From assembly GCF_001426905.1 (NCBI RefSeq), contig NZ_LMFQ01000025.1, forward strand, positions 173,147 through 237,146: DNA of 64,000 nt, in the 5' to 3' direction. The DNA is from Caulobacter sp. Root1455 (GTDB lineage Bacteria > Pseudomonadota > Alphaproteobacteria > Caulobacterales > Caulobacteraceae). Of this stretch, positions 18,077-29,483 are shown piece by piece. Both the position numbers and the translations under genes were made by a program. Position 1 is the first letter of the stretch, and every line of letters begins with the position of its first letter. Below the pieces are notes generated by a model. That model had not been told where the DNA came from. It saw only the letters and a program-made list of their open reading frames with translations, and did no database searches.

Positions 18077-19036
18077 TCAGAGGAGCGCGCGGCGCAATGC
18101 CGCATGGAACCCCGCCTGGTCGATCTTCTTGATCACCCGCGCGTTCGGCGGTCGGCGTCTCAGGGCCGGGTCGGCCACCTCGATGTCCGGCAGGATGGGG
18201 TGCGAGACGCTCAGATAGCCGCGCGTCAGCTCGCCCATCGTCTCGACGTCGACCACGGCCATCGCCGACTCCAGGATCAGGCTTTCGTCCAGGGCCGCGG
18301 CGCAGGTCAGGGCGTCGGGGTGCAGGCTGCCGTCCAGGGCTTGCGTCTGCTGGGCGAAGGCCAAGGAGGCTCGGTTGACCTGGGTGAAGAACGCCGCGCG
18401 CGGCGTGCCGATCGCGTCCAGAGCCGCCAACTGCTCCAGGGACAGAAGCCCGTCCCGCAGGGTCTCCGTCCAGGTGACGATGCTCATCGGGAAGCCGGCG
18501 TTGACGACGATCTTGGCGGCTTCCGGATCGACATAGAGGTTGTACTCGGCCGCCGGGGTGACGTTGCCGACTCCGTTGTCGGTCCCGCCCATGATCCACA
18601 GATGCTTGACGGCCTGGGCGATGCGCGGCTCGCGCTGATAGGCCAGGGCGATGTTGGTCAGCGCCGCCTGGGCGATCAGGGTGATCTCGCCGGGCGCCGC
18701 CATCACCCGACGCACGATCTCGTCGGCGGCGTGGCCGGGGGAGGGGCGCTGGGCGGCCTTGGGAAAGCCGCTGTCGCTCATGCCGTCGGCCCCGAACACG
18801 TAGGCCGCGTCCAGCGGCGCGCGGGTCAGCGGCCGCTGGGCGCCCAGATAGACCGGAACCTCGCCGCCGCGCTCACAGGCCTCCAGGGTGGCCAGGGCGT
18901 TCTCGGCGTGCTGCTCGAAACCGACATTGCCGTGGGCGATGGTGATGGCCTCGACGCTCACGCCGGGGCGGCGCAGGGCGAGCATCAGGGAGAACACGTC
19001 GTCTCCAGCGGTGTCGGTGTCGATGATCAGGCGCAT
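18077..19036 (-). CDS. nucleoside hydrolase (IunH/RihA-like)
   Basis: A 319-residue enzyme predicted to split ribonucleosides into base and ribose. The calcium/ribose-binding N-terminal motif is IDTDTAGDDVFSLMLAL (DTDxxxDD), and the middle motifs WIMGGTDNGVGNVTPAAEYNLYVDPEAA match the nucleoside hydrolase family. The start at ATG 19036 is chosen because the family normally begins a few residues before this Asp motif. Substrate preference (inosine-uridine or pyrimidine) cannot be read from the sequence. It is divergent from the SOS-type promoter of the sidA candidate, with 165 bases between the two starts. Confidence 0.88.
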   Translation of the reverse strand: MRLIIDTDTAGDDVFSLMLALRRPGVSVEAITIAHGNVGFEQHAENALATLEACERGGEVPVYLGAQRPLTRAPLDAAYVFGADGMSDSGFPKAAQRPSPGHAADEIVRRVMAAPGEITLIAQAALTNIALAYQREPRIAQAVKHLWIMGGTDNGVGNVTPAAEYNLYVDPEAAKIVVNAGFPMSIVTWTETLRDGLLSLEQLAALDAIGTPRAAFFTQVNRASLAFAQQTQALDGSLHPDALTCAAALDESLILESAMAVVDVETMGELTRGYLSVSHPILPDIEVADPALRRRPPNARVIKKIDQAGFHAALRRALL

Positions 19037-19140
19037 GGGGCGATCTGCGCCGATCCGCCCGCCAAATCCACCGGAAATCGCCGCCTTGGCCGGGTCCGGC
19101 GGGACCGCGACAAAAAAGCTCGCAATCGAACACGGGTCTC

Positions 19141-19170
19141 TTGCGGAGGAGAACAAAAGTGGAATATAGA
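19141..19170 (+). promoter_or_regulatory. predicted promoter overlapping a LexA (SOS) box-like element
   Basis: TTGCGG at 19141-19146 and TATAGA at 19165-19170, 18 bases apart, make a plausible promoter for the small gene downstream. GAAC at 19151-19154 and GAAT at 19162-19165 with seven bases between form the reverse complement of GTTC-N7-GTTC, the alphaproteobacterial LexA box, with one mismatch in one half. The element lies between and over the promoter hexamers, where a repressor would block RNA polymerase. LexA control is inferred from this and from the identity of the gene. Confidence 0.6.
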
Positions 19171-19201
19171 ACAAACGAGCAACGATCGCAGGAGGGTTCC
19201 C

Positions 19202-19291
19202 ATGGTCCGTATCGCGCGTGAGTCTTTGGCGCTTGTATCTGTCGCCAGCTTCGTCTGGATGATGTGTCAGGTCGCCCAGTTGGTGGCCTGA
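19202..19291 (+). CDS. sidA: 29-residue membrane peptide, SOS-induced division inhibitor SidA candidate
   Basis: The reading frame of 29 codons starts at ATG 19202, five bases after a near-perfect ribosome-binding site AGGAGGG (19190-19196). The peptide begins MVRIARES and continues as one hydrophobic helix (about residues 9-28, VSVASFVWMMCQVAQ). Caulobacter SidA is known as a 29-residue inner-membrane protein made under LexA control that stops division through the FtsW/FtsN machinery. Length, membrane helix and upstream SOS-like box all fit. I did not compare the exact sequence, so the name is a strong inference. dnaE follows after 24 bases. Confidence 0.78.
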   Translation: MVRIARESLALVSVASFVWMMCQVAQLVA

Positions 19292-19315
19292 GTCGTGTAG
19301 CCATGAGGTGCGGTG

Positions 19316-22750
<3,435 letters not shown>

Positions 22751-22858
22751 GGCGCGCCGGGCGTGCGCCGCGTCCGCCCCGGAGGCATGGCGACGGTCGT
22801 CCTCGGCGAGGCGACCCGGCGCGGACCGCGCCGTGCCGCGCGCCGTCGGTGCGTGGGG

Positions 22859-23353
22859 TCATTCCGGCTTCAGCACCACGATGTTGAAACCCTCGTCCTG
22901 TGCCGGGGGCGTGAAATAGGCGGTGATGGCGTCGAACTCGGCGTCGCTGGCCGCGAAGTCGTGTTGGCCCGCCGCGTTGCGCGCCCGCAGCCTGGCCCGG
23001 CAGACGTCGTCGGGAACATCGAGGACATGGAGCACGTGCCGCGCGCCCGACCGTTCGATGATCCCGCGCATCCAGGCCCGGCTGGCCGGGGTGTTGGCGG
23101 GAAAATCCAGAACCACCGACAGGCCCGCGCGCAGCAGGGCCTCGACGTGGGGGGCGATCGCCTCGCGCAGCAGGGCGGCGTGGCGGACATAGTCGGCGAC
23201 GCTGTTGATCTGGCCCGGATAGAGACGCGCCAGCCAGTGATCCTCGCTGAGCGCGACGGTGCGCGGCGCGGCGGCGAGGCGCGCCGTCAGGGTGGACTTC
23301 CCGGCGGCGATCTTGCCGCAAAGCATGTGAAGCGTGGCGTCCCGCGGGGACAT
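22859..23353 (-). CDS. P-loop kinase-like protein of unknown substrate
   Basis: A 164-residue protein with a Walker A motif CGKIAAGKSTLTARLA near residue 12, consistent with the zeta-toxin/AAA_33 type of small nucleotide kinase. Other visible segments are VALSEDHWLARLYPG, which resembles a substrate-binding 'DxxR/DxW' region, VVLDFPANTPASRAW and a basic lid VCRARLRARNAAG. No partner gene resembling an antitoxin is adjacent. A role such as sugar, antibiotic or nucleoside phosphorylation is possible, but none can be assigned. Confidence 0.7.
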   Translation of the reverse strand: MSPRDATLHMLCGKIAAGKSTLTARLAAAPRTVALSEDHWLARLYPGQINSVADYVRHAALLREAIAPHVEALLRAGLSVVLDFPANTPASRAWMRGIIERSGARHVLHVLDVPDDVCRARLRARNAAGQHDFAASDAEFDAITAYFTPPAQDEGFNIVVLKPE

Positions 23354-23425
23354 GATGTGACCTTCCGGACGTCTGGCGGACGTCGTTGGCGTGGAATTCG
23401 AGGGGGGATCGCGATCGGGTTTGGA

Positions 23426-23449
23426 CCCGGCCTGACGGGTCAGGCCGGG
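23426..23449. repeat. 24-base near-perfect palindrome
   Basis: CCCGGCCTGAC and GTCAGGCCGGG are exact inverted copies separated by two bases, in the gap of 298 bases between the divergent P-loop kinase and GFA genes. It could be an operator for a dimeric regulator or a very stable hairpin. It is not followed by a T run on either strand, so it is not a standard terminator. Apart from it I see no feature in this gap. Confidence 0.6.
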
Positions 23450-23651
23450 CGCTTAATTCGCCGGGAAGGGCGCGCCACGATGGAGATCGCGAAGGTCATG
23501 GCGACGTGTCTAGCACCGAGATCGCGGGGCTCCAATCGCCGGGCCGAAGACGCCGCTACGGGGCTTGTCGGATTCGGCGCGGGGCGGACGTCTTGAACTT
23601 GAAGGGCGACGCGCCGTCGGGCGCGTTGAAACGAGAAAGGGAACAAACGCC

Positions 23652-24002
23652 ATGGCCAGACACGAAGGCGGCTGTCAGTGCGGCGCGGTGCGTTACACGG
23701 TCGAGGTCGAGCTGGACAAGCTGATCACCTGCAACTGCTCGCGATGCGGCAAGCTGGGCTCGGTGCTGGCCTTCGCGCCGGCGTCGGCCTTCGAGCTCAA
23801 GCGGGGCCAGGACGCCCTGACCGAATACCGCTTCAACACCCACAAGATCGCGCACCTGTTCTGCCAGATCTGCGGCATCGAATCCTTCGGCCGCGGCGTC
23901 GGGCCGGACGGGGCGGAGATGGCGGCGATCAATGTCCGCTGCCTGGACGGCGTCGACGTCTTCGCGCTGGAGCCGCACCAGTTCGACGGCAAGTCGCTCT
24001 AG
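23652..24002 (+). CDS. GFA family zinc-binding protein (first copy in window)
   Basis: A 116-residue protein of the GFA (glutathione-dependent formaldehyde-activating enzyme-like, CENP-V fold) family. The zinc-binding cysteine motifs are GGCQCGAVRY near the N-terminus, TCNCSRCGKLGSVLAF and FCQICGIESFGRG. Most members have no proven activity, so a formaldehyde role should not be assumed. ATG 23652 is preceded by AAAGGGA. It stands alone. A second, distant relative lies at 51946-52365. Confidence 0.87.
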   Translation: MARHEGGCQCGAVRYTVEVELDKLITCNCSRCGKLGSVLAFAPASAFELKRGQDALTEYRFNTHKIAHLFCQICGIESFGRGVGPDGAEMAAINVRCLDGVDVFALEPHQFDGKSL

Positions 24003-24054
24003 GGCCGATCGACCTTCAAACCTGTTCCCCAAGTCCGCCGTCCCGCCACGAGCA

Positions 24055-24080
24055 CGTCTGTCGGCCGCGACCGACAGACG
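24055..24080. repeat. 10-bp inverted repeat between the GFA and chemoreceptor genes
   Basis: CGTCTGTCGG and CCGACAGACG are perfect inverted copies around a 6-base centre. No T run follows, so termination is unlikely. It could be an operator or an RNA hairpin in the 3' UTR of the GFA gene. The rest of the 283-base gap (24003-24285) holds only the weak terminator-like hairpin listed separately. Confidence 0.5.
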
Positions 24081-24226
24081 GTTCGCGCCATGATCCGCGG
24101 TTCAGGTTTTGGGAGGGGCGCCGATAGCCGTTCCCGACCCATGTCGGATCTTGGCGTCGCTAATGATCGGGTCGCGTCTTGGCCCAAAGGCGACCTTGCG
24201 AAGATCCGTCCGCTGGCGCTACGTCT

Positions 24227-24249
24227 AGGCGGCGTTCACCGCCGCCTTT
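24227..24249 (+). terminator. weak terminator-like hairpin
   Basis: The 7-bp stem GGCGGCG/CGCCGCC with a 5-base loop is followed by TTT and then C. It lies between convergent genes: the GFA gene 225 bases upstream on the plus strand and the chemoreceptor ending at 24286 on the minus strand. The short T run and long distance make its role uncertain. Confidence 0.4.
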
Positions 24250-24285
24250 CATCCTAGGGCTAGACTACCGCACCGAGGTGTTGTT

Positions 24286-26076
24286 CTAGGCCGCTAAGCG
24301 CGCGGCGGCGGCGTCGATTGTAAAGTGCCCCACGCGGCGTGCCAGCTCATGCGCCTCGTCGGCTAGCGAGCGACTGGCGGCAGTTGATTCCTCAACCATC
24401 GCAGCGTTCTGTTGCGTGACCTGATCCATCTGGTTGACGGCGATATTGACCTCGCCCAGACCCTGCGACTGCTCCTGAGCCGAAGCGGCGATCTGCTCCA
24501 TTACCTGGGCCGACTGCCGGACGCCCCCGACGATCCGCTGCAGCGCCTCACCCGTCTGGTTGACGAGCAGGACGCCGTTCTCCACATGGCCGGAACTAGC
24601 CAGCATCAGACCCTTGATCGCTCTAGCCGCTTCTGCGGAGCGCTGGGCCAGGGCCCGCACTTCCTGCGCGACCACGGCGAAGCCCCGTCCAGCGTCGCCG
24701 GCCCGGGCCGCCTCCACCCCAGCGTTCAGGGCTAGGAGATTGGTCTGGAACGCGATCTCGTCGATGACGCTGAGGATTTGCTCGATTTCGTGCGACGACT
24801 TTTCTATGGCGCTCATGGCGACCACCGCCTCGCTGACGATCGCGCCGCCGCGCTCGGCGTCGTCGCGCGCGGCCTGAACCTGGGTCTTGGCCGAGGCGGC
24901 GCCGTCGGCCGAACGGCGGACCGTCGCCAGGAGTTCTTCAAGCGCGGCGGCGGTCTGTTCGATACTTGCGGCCTGGCGCTCGGTGCGTTGGGCAAGCTGA
25001 TCGGCGGCCTTGCTGATCTCCGACGAGCCGCCCAGGATGCTGCGCGCACCGCCGTCGATCGCCGCCATCGCGATGTTGAGGTGCTGGATGGCGGCGTTGA
25101 AATCTTCCTTCAATTTGGCCGCGGTGGCGGGAAATCCGGTCTGGATCTGATAGGTGAGGTCGCCGGCCGCCAGACGATCTAGCGCCACACCCAAATGTTC
25201 CACCACGATGGCCTGTTCGCGGGCGTGAGCGGCGCGCTCGGCGTCATGGATCACGCGATCGCGTTCGGCCGCCTGGCGCTGATCCTCCGCCCTGTGCTCC
25301 ACCTTCAGCTTGTCGATCGCCGATTGCTTGAAGGCCAGCACTGCATCGGCCATTTGCCCGATCTCATCGCTCCGTCCCACCGCAGGCACCTCGACGGAGT
25401 TGTCGCCCGCCGCCAAGCTCCGCATCGTGGCGGTCATATCGCGGACAGGGTTAGCGATCGCCCGGGTCAGAAGCCAGCCCATGGCGCAGGCAAGACTGAT
25501 CGTCAGCACGCCGACAATGCCCAGGCCGATTTCAGCCCAATGATAAAGCGCCGCCAGCGAGGCCTCGCGCTCGTGCCGCGCGGCCTTGGACTGTTCGGCG
25601 ATCTCCTTGCCAACCTCGCGGACAGCGGTGAGACGTCCTACGGTCAACAGCGACGCGCGGGCGGCCTCTAGCTTGGTCGGATCGCCGCCCTCGGCGATCT
25701 GGAGATCGGTCTGGTCCGAAAAGGCTCGAACGGCCGAGGCGAAGCGCGTCAAACGGTCCTTGTCGCCGCCGTCGGTAGGCTCGGCGAGAAGGACATCGAG
25801 AGCCGCCGCATAGTCGGCCTTGAAGCCGTTGTAGCGCTTGAGGAATGACGGATCGTTGGTCGCCAGATAACCACGGACGGCGTTCTGTTGTTCGACAAGG
25901 GCGTCGTTGGCTTTGGCCATCAGGCTGTCACGCGTCAGGTCGCGGTGATCCTCGGCCGCCCTGGCCTTGATGGTTTGCTCGCCGGTCAGGACCAGGATGC
26001 ACACCAAGGCCACCAAGGTCACCAGCACGGCGAAGGCCGCCAGGAGCTTGTGGGCTATCTTTAGGGAGCCAAACAT
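24286..26076 (-). CDS. methyl-accepting chemotaxis protein (CHASE3-like sensor)
   Basis: Inner-membrane chemoreceptor, 596 residues. Helix 1 spans about 10-30, a periplasmic four-helix region about 31-180 carries the CHASE3-like segment QNAVRGYLATNDPSFLKRY, and helix 2 spans about 181-204. A HAMP domain lies at about 205-258 and a second HAMP-like unit at about 290-342 (DRLAAGDLTYQI). The coiled-coil signalling domain follows, with the highly conserved tip EIAFQTNLLALNAGVEAARAG at about 440-460. The tail ends AAAARLAA, with no pentapeptide for docking CheR/CheB, so adaptation may depend on other receptors. No che genes are adjacent. Confidence 0.94.
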   Translation of the reverse strand: MFGSLKIAHKLLAAFAVLVTLVALVCILVLTGEQTIKARAAEDHRDLTRDSLMAKANDALVEQQNAVRGYLATNDPSFLKRYNGFKADYAAALDVLLAEPTDGGDKDRLTRFASAVRAFSDQTDLQIAEGGDPTKLEAARASLLTVGRLTAVREVGKEIAEQSKAARHEREASLAALYHWAEIGLGIVGVLTISLACAMGWLLTRAIANPVRDMTATMRSLAAGDNSVEVPAVGRSDEIGQMADAVLAFKQSAIDKLKVEHRAEDQRQAAERDRVIHDAERAAHAREQAIVVEHLGVALDRLAAGDLTYQIQTGFPATAAKLKEDFNAAIQHLNIAMAAIDGGARSILGGSSEISKAADQLAQRTERQAASIEQTAAALEELLATVRRSADGAASAKTQVQAARDDAERGGAIVSEAVVAMSAIEKSSHEIEQILSVIDEIAFQTNLLALNAGVEAARAGDAGRGFAVVAQEVRALAQRSAEAARAIKGLMLASSGHVENGVLLVNQTGEALQRIVGGVRQSAQVMEQIAASAQEQSQGLGEVNIAVNQMDQVTQQNAAMVEESTAASRSLADEAHELARRVGHFTIDAAAARLAA

Positions 26077-26305
26077 GTCGAGCCTCGCTGATTGCCGGCG
26101 ATGATGCTCATGGACGGCCTTAACGGAGACCTCGGCTTGGGTTGTCCGCGTCAGTTAGCCGCGTATCTGGAAGGTCCGTATCCGGGCCAATCCCTATGTC
26201 TGCTTCGTGGCGACGCTGATCATGGCTTGGTCCGCTTTCGGCGCCGTCCTGTCGCGAACGGTGAATCACGGTCGCCTCACGACGGAAATGACGGCGAAGC
26301 GCCCC

Positions 26306-26956
26306 CTACCAGGCCATGGCCCGTCCGTTGGGCAGGCGGGCGCGGTCGAGGCGGCGATGGGCGGCCTTGCCGCAGCCGACGATCATCGGCGCGTCGGCTG
26401 CGCGCAGCAGCGGCAGGTCGTCGAGGCTGTCGGTGTAGGCATAGGCCCAGCGCTTGCCGTGGCCCGCTTCGGCCAGGGCCTGGCACTTGCGCTGGTTGCG
26501 GCAGTGGACGTCGGCGACCCAGCCGCCGGCCCGGCGCTTGAGCGAGGTGCCCAGCACGACGATGGGCCGGTCCAGCGGGGCGATCAGGGCCTGGGCCAGG
26601 ACGGTCGGGGCGGCGGTGACCACCACCACCTCGTCGCCATGAGCCAGATGCTCGTCGAGCGTCGCCATGCCCGGTCCGCGCCAGCGCAGGGGCAGGGCCT
26701 TGGCCTGGAAGCCCGCGGCGAACTCGGCGCAGGACTCGCGCAGCTTGGGTTCGGAGAGGCCCGCCGTGGCGATCCACAGCAGGATCGAGGCCCCGGCCCG
26801 GCGGGTGGGAGGCGCGATCACCATCGGGATGGCGACCGGGGCGACCAGGAGGGCGGCCAGAAGTCGAGGAACGGAGCGGCGAACCCGGCCCCACAGCCAG
26901 AGCGCCGTGGAATCGCCATCCAACAGAGTGCCGTCCAGATCGAAGACCGCGAGCAT
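26306..26956 (-). CDS. HAD-superfamily phosphatase (SerB-like, subfamily IB)
   Basis: A 216-residue hydrolase. Motif I is FDLDGTLLDGD with the nucleophile Asp5 and acid Asp7; motif II is VVTAAP with Thr; the C-terminal motif YTDSLDDLPLLRAADAPMIV carries the acidic pair. The helical cap with hydrophobic stretches (LLAALLVAPVAIPMVIA) is typical of the HAD-IB/PSP-like group. The substrate is unknown; phosphoserine phosphatase is unlikely from the overall divergence. AGGAGAGG lies just upstream of the ATG. The 229 bases between it and the chemoreceptor start hold no recognisable feature. Confidence 0.85.
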   Translation of the reverse strand: MLAVFDLDGTLLDGDSTALWLWGRVRRSVPRLLAALLVAPVAIPMVIAPPTRRAGASILLWIATAGLSEPKLRESCAEFAAGFQAKALPLRWRGPGMATLDEHLAHGDEVVVVTAAPTVLAQALIAPLDRPIVVLGTSLKRRAGGWVADVHCRNQRKCQALAEAGHGKRWAYAYTDSLDDLPLLRAADAPMIVGCGKAAHRRLDRARLPNGRAMAW

Positions 26957-27289
26957 GGCCTCTCCTAGCGTCCGAACCTGTCAGTCCTGTGTCAGGCCTG
27001 TGGGCAGGATGTGTCAGTCTGTGGATAGAACGCGGCGGAGATCGGTTTTGGCTCCTGGGCGGGGAGGGCGCGAAATCGCCTTCAAAACGACCGGTCAAGG
27101 GCGCGATCCCGCGCCATCCCGCGTCTGAGGGCTTGCTTTCTGGTGCGTTCGCGCCTATTTGCGCGGCCATTCCACACGTGGACGTGCGGCGACGCCGGGG
27201 AGACATCCCGTCGTTACCGTTCCGGTCCCGGTCCGAATCGTCGGAGCGGGGGTGTCCACGGAGGTTCAACCGGAAGAAGGAGACCTATC
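26957..27289. other. rpsB upstream region and 5' leader
   Basis: A 333-base gap between the divergent HAD gene and rpsB with no coding frame I can support. It contains the promoter candidate at 27133-27161, leaving a leader of about 120 bases before rpsB. Such a long leader would allow autogenous control by ribosomal protein S2, as known in other bacteria, but I recognise no specific leader motif. GAAGGAG at 27276-27282 is the rpsB ribosome-binding site. Confidence 0.5.
27133..27161 (+). promoter_or_regulatory. candidate promoter of rpsB
   Basis: TTGCTT at 27133-27138 and TATTTG at 27156-27161 are separated by 17 bases, close to housekeeping sigma-factor spacing. This is the best candidate in the gap. 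Transcription would begin near 27168. Confidence 0.4.
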
Positions 27290-28177
27290 ATGGCGCTTCC
27301 CGAATTCTCCATGCGTCAGCTCTTGGAAGCTGGCGCCCACTTCGGCCACCAGACGCACCGCTGGAACCCGAAGATGGACCGCTACATCTTTGGTTCGCGT
27401 TCGAACATCCACATCATCGACCTGTCGCAGTCGATTCCGCTTCTGCACCAGGCCCTGGTGAAGGTGCGTGAAGTCGCCGCCGCCGGCGGCCGCGTGCTGT
27501 TCGTCGGCACCAAGCGCCAGGCCAGCGACCCGGTCGCCACCGCGGCCAAGCGCTGCGCCCAGTACTATGTCAACCACCGCTGGCTCGGCGGCACCCTGAC
27601 CAACTGGCGCACCGTCTCGGGTTCGATCGCGCGTCTGCGCGAACTCGAAGGCGTGCTGGGCGGCGACGGCTCGGGCCGTTCCAAGAAGGAACTGCTGCAG
27701 CTGACCCGCGAGCGCGACAAGCTGGAGCTGTCGCTGGGCGGCATCAAGGACATGGGCGGCATCCCCGACATCATGTTCGTGATCGACACCAACAAGGAAG
27801 CGATCGCGATCCTGGAAGCCCGCAAGCTGAACATCCCGGTCGTGGCCATCCTCGACACCAACTGCGATCCGGACGGCATCACCTATCCGATCCCGGGCAA
27901 CGACGACGCCGCTCGCGCCCTGCAGCTGTACTGCGACCTGATCGCCGACGCCGTCCTGGACGGCCTGGCCGCCGGCCAAGCCGCCTCGGGCGTCGACCTG
28001 GGCGCCTCGGTCGCTCCGATCGAGCCGACCCTGGCTCGCGAACTGACCCCGGAACCGGTGGCTGAAGAAGCCGCCGCTCCGGAAGCCGCCCCGGCCGTCG
28101 AAGCCGCTCCGGAAGCCGCTCAGGAAGCGACCGCCGAAGCGATCGAAGCCGTCGCCGAAGAGCCGGCCGCGAGCTGA
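27290..28177 (+). CDS. rpsB: 30S ribosomal protein S2, with acidic Ala/Glu/Pro-rich tail
   Basis: Small-subunit ribosomal protein S2, 295 residues. The N-terminus MALPEFSMRQLLEAGAHFGHQTHRWNPKM and the segment RWLGGTLTNWRTV are diagnostic. About the last 50 residues form a low-complexity extension made mainly of Ala, Glu and Pro (for example EAAPAVEAAPEAAQEAT), longer than in enterobacterial S2 and common in alphaproteobacteria. GAAGGAG precedes the ATG. An intergenic hairpin separates it from tsf. Confidence 0.97.
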   Translation: MALPEFSMRQLLEAGAHFGHQTHRWNPKMDRYIFGSRSNIHIIDLSQSIPLLHQALVKVREVAAAGGRVLFVGTKRQASDPVATAAKRCAQYYVNHRWLGGTLTNWRTVSGSIARLRELEGVLGGDGSGRSKKELLQLTRERDKLELSLGGIKDMGGIPDIMFVIDTNKEAIAILEARKLNIPVVAILDTNCDPDGITYPIPGNDDAARALQLYCDLIADAVLDGLAAGQAASGVDLGASVAPIEPTLARELTPEPVAEEAAAPEAAPAVEAAPEAAQEATAEAIEAVAEEPAAS

Positions 28178-28235
28178 TTTTCCGATCATCGGGTCGGGCT
28201 TTCGGTCCCGATCCGGTCTTCGTGAACCTGACATG

Positions 28236-28270
28236 CGACCGGGCTATCAAGCCCGGTCGTAATTTTGTTT
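28236..28270 (+). terminator. terminator or attenuator between rpsB and tsf
   Basis: The perfect 10-bp stem CGACCGGGCT/AGCCCGGTCG with loop ATCA is followed by TAATTTTGTTT. It lies 58 bases after the rpsB stop and 65 before the tsf start. It probably lets only part of the transcripts continue into tsf, a known way to set the S2:EF-Ts ratio. Confidence 0.82.
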
Positions 28271-28334
28271 CACGCGTTTCCTGAAGGCGACCCGGTCGCG
28301 GAGGGCAACGCTCCGATATTCAATGGAGGAACTC

Positions 28335-29273
28335 ATGGCTGAAGTGACCGCTGCGCTGGTGAAAGAACTGCGCGAAAAGTCGGGCGTCGGCATGATGGAC
28401 TGCAAGAAGGCGCTGGTCGAAAACAACGGCGACATCGACGCGTCCATCGACTGGCTGCGCGAGAAGGGTCTGTCCAAGGCCGCCAAGAAGGCCGACCGCG
28501 TCGCCGCCGAAGGCCTCGTGGGCATCGTGGTCCGCGCCGAGGGGGCGGGGATGACCGCCGCCGCCGTCGAGGTGAACGCCGAAACCGACTTCTTGTCGCG
28601 CAACGAACTGTTCCAGAACGCCGTGCGGAAGATCGCCAGGGCCGGTCTGGACAACGAAGGCGTGGACGCCATCGGCGCGGCCACCACGCCCGACGGTGAA
28701 GTCGTGTCGGATTTGCTGACCCATCTGATCGCCACCATCGGCGAAAACATGGTGCTGCGCCGCTCGGCCAGGTTCGCCGTGGCTCATGGCGCCGTGGCGA
28801 CCTACATCCACAACGCGACGGCCCCGGATCTGGGCCGCATCGCCGTGCTCGTCGCCATTGAAGGCGCTGGCGACCAGGCCAAGATCGTTGAACTGGGCCG
28901 CAAGATCGCCATGCACGTGGCCGCGACCGCCCCGCTGTCGCTGTCGCCGGACGACCTGGACCAGGCCGCCATCGAGAAAGAGCGCCAGATCTTCACCGCG
29001 CAGGCGCTCGAGTCGGGCAAACCCCCGGCCGTCGTCGAGAAGATGGTCGAAGGCCGCATCCGAAAGTTCCTGGAAGAAGTCGTGCTGCTGAAGCAGGCCT
29101 TCGTCATGAACCCGGACCAGACCGTCGAACAACTGGTCGCCGAGGCCGGCAAGGAACTGGGCTCGCCGCTCACCGTGAAGGGCTTCGTTCGCCTGGCCCT
29201 GGGTGAAGGCGTGGAGAAGGCTCCGGAAGGCGATTTCGCCGCCGAAGTCGCCGCCATGGCCGGCCAAGCCTAA
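28335..29273 (+). CDS. tsf: elongation factor Ts
   Basis: Guanine-nucleotide exchange factor for EF-Tu, 312 residues. The N-terminal domain AALVKELREKSGVGMMDCKKAL and the core motif EVNAETDFLSRNELF are diagnostic. ATG 28335 is chosen because GGAGGA at 28325-28330 precedes it closely; an ATG at 28323 lies inside that site. A strong terminator follows 57 bases after the stop. Confidence 0.97.
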   Translation: MAEVTAALVKELREKSGVGMMDCKKALVENNGDIDASIDWLREKGLSKAAKKADRVAAEGLVGIVVRAEGAGMTAAAVEVNAETDFLSRNELFQNAVRKIARAGLDNEGVDAIGAATTPDGEVVSDLLTHLIATIGENMVLRRSARFAVAHGAVATYIHNATAPDLGRIAVLVAIEGAGDQAKIVELGRKIAMHVAATAPLSLSPDDLDQAAIEKERQIFTAQALESGKPPAVVEKMVEGRIRKFLEEVVLLKQAFVMNPDQTVEQLVAEAGKELGSPLTVKGFVRLALGEGVEKAPEGDFAAEVAAMAGQA

Positions 29274-29330
29274 GTCTTTTTCGCCGTCCCATCCCTCACT
29301 GGGCGGGGCGGCGGACAGGACCGCCTATCG

Positions 29331-29369
29331 AAGGCGCGGCGCGCATCGAGCGCGCGCCGCGCCTTTTTT
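29331..29369 (+). terminator. strong rho-independent terminator after tsf
   Basis: A stem of 12 GC-rich pairs (GGCGCGGCGCGC/GCGCGCCGCGCC), extended by two A-T pairs, is followed by six T residues. It separates the rpsB-tsf unit from pyrH, which must therefore have its own promoter in 29370-29483. Confidence 0.93.
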
Positions 29370-29483
29370 GCGCCCGGGTCGCGCGTCTGCACGCGATCTG
29401 GCCGGTTTCAGCCCGGAAAACCGATCCCACTTTTTCGGAACGCGCTCTATGTTGCGTCCCGACGACTCAGGAAGAGCCTCCGC

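Noticed and set aside
22859..23353. Zeta-type toxin of a toxin-antitoxin pair
   Set aside because: The P-loop region is compatible, but no small antitoxin gene lies next to it on either side.
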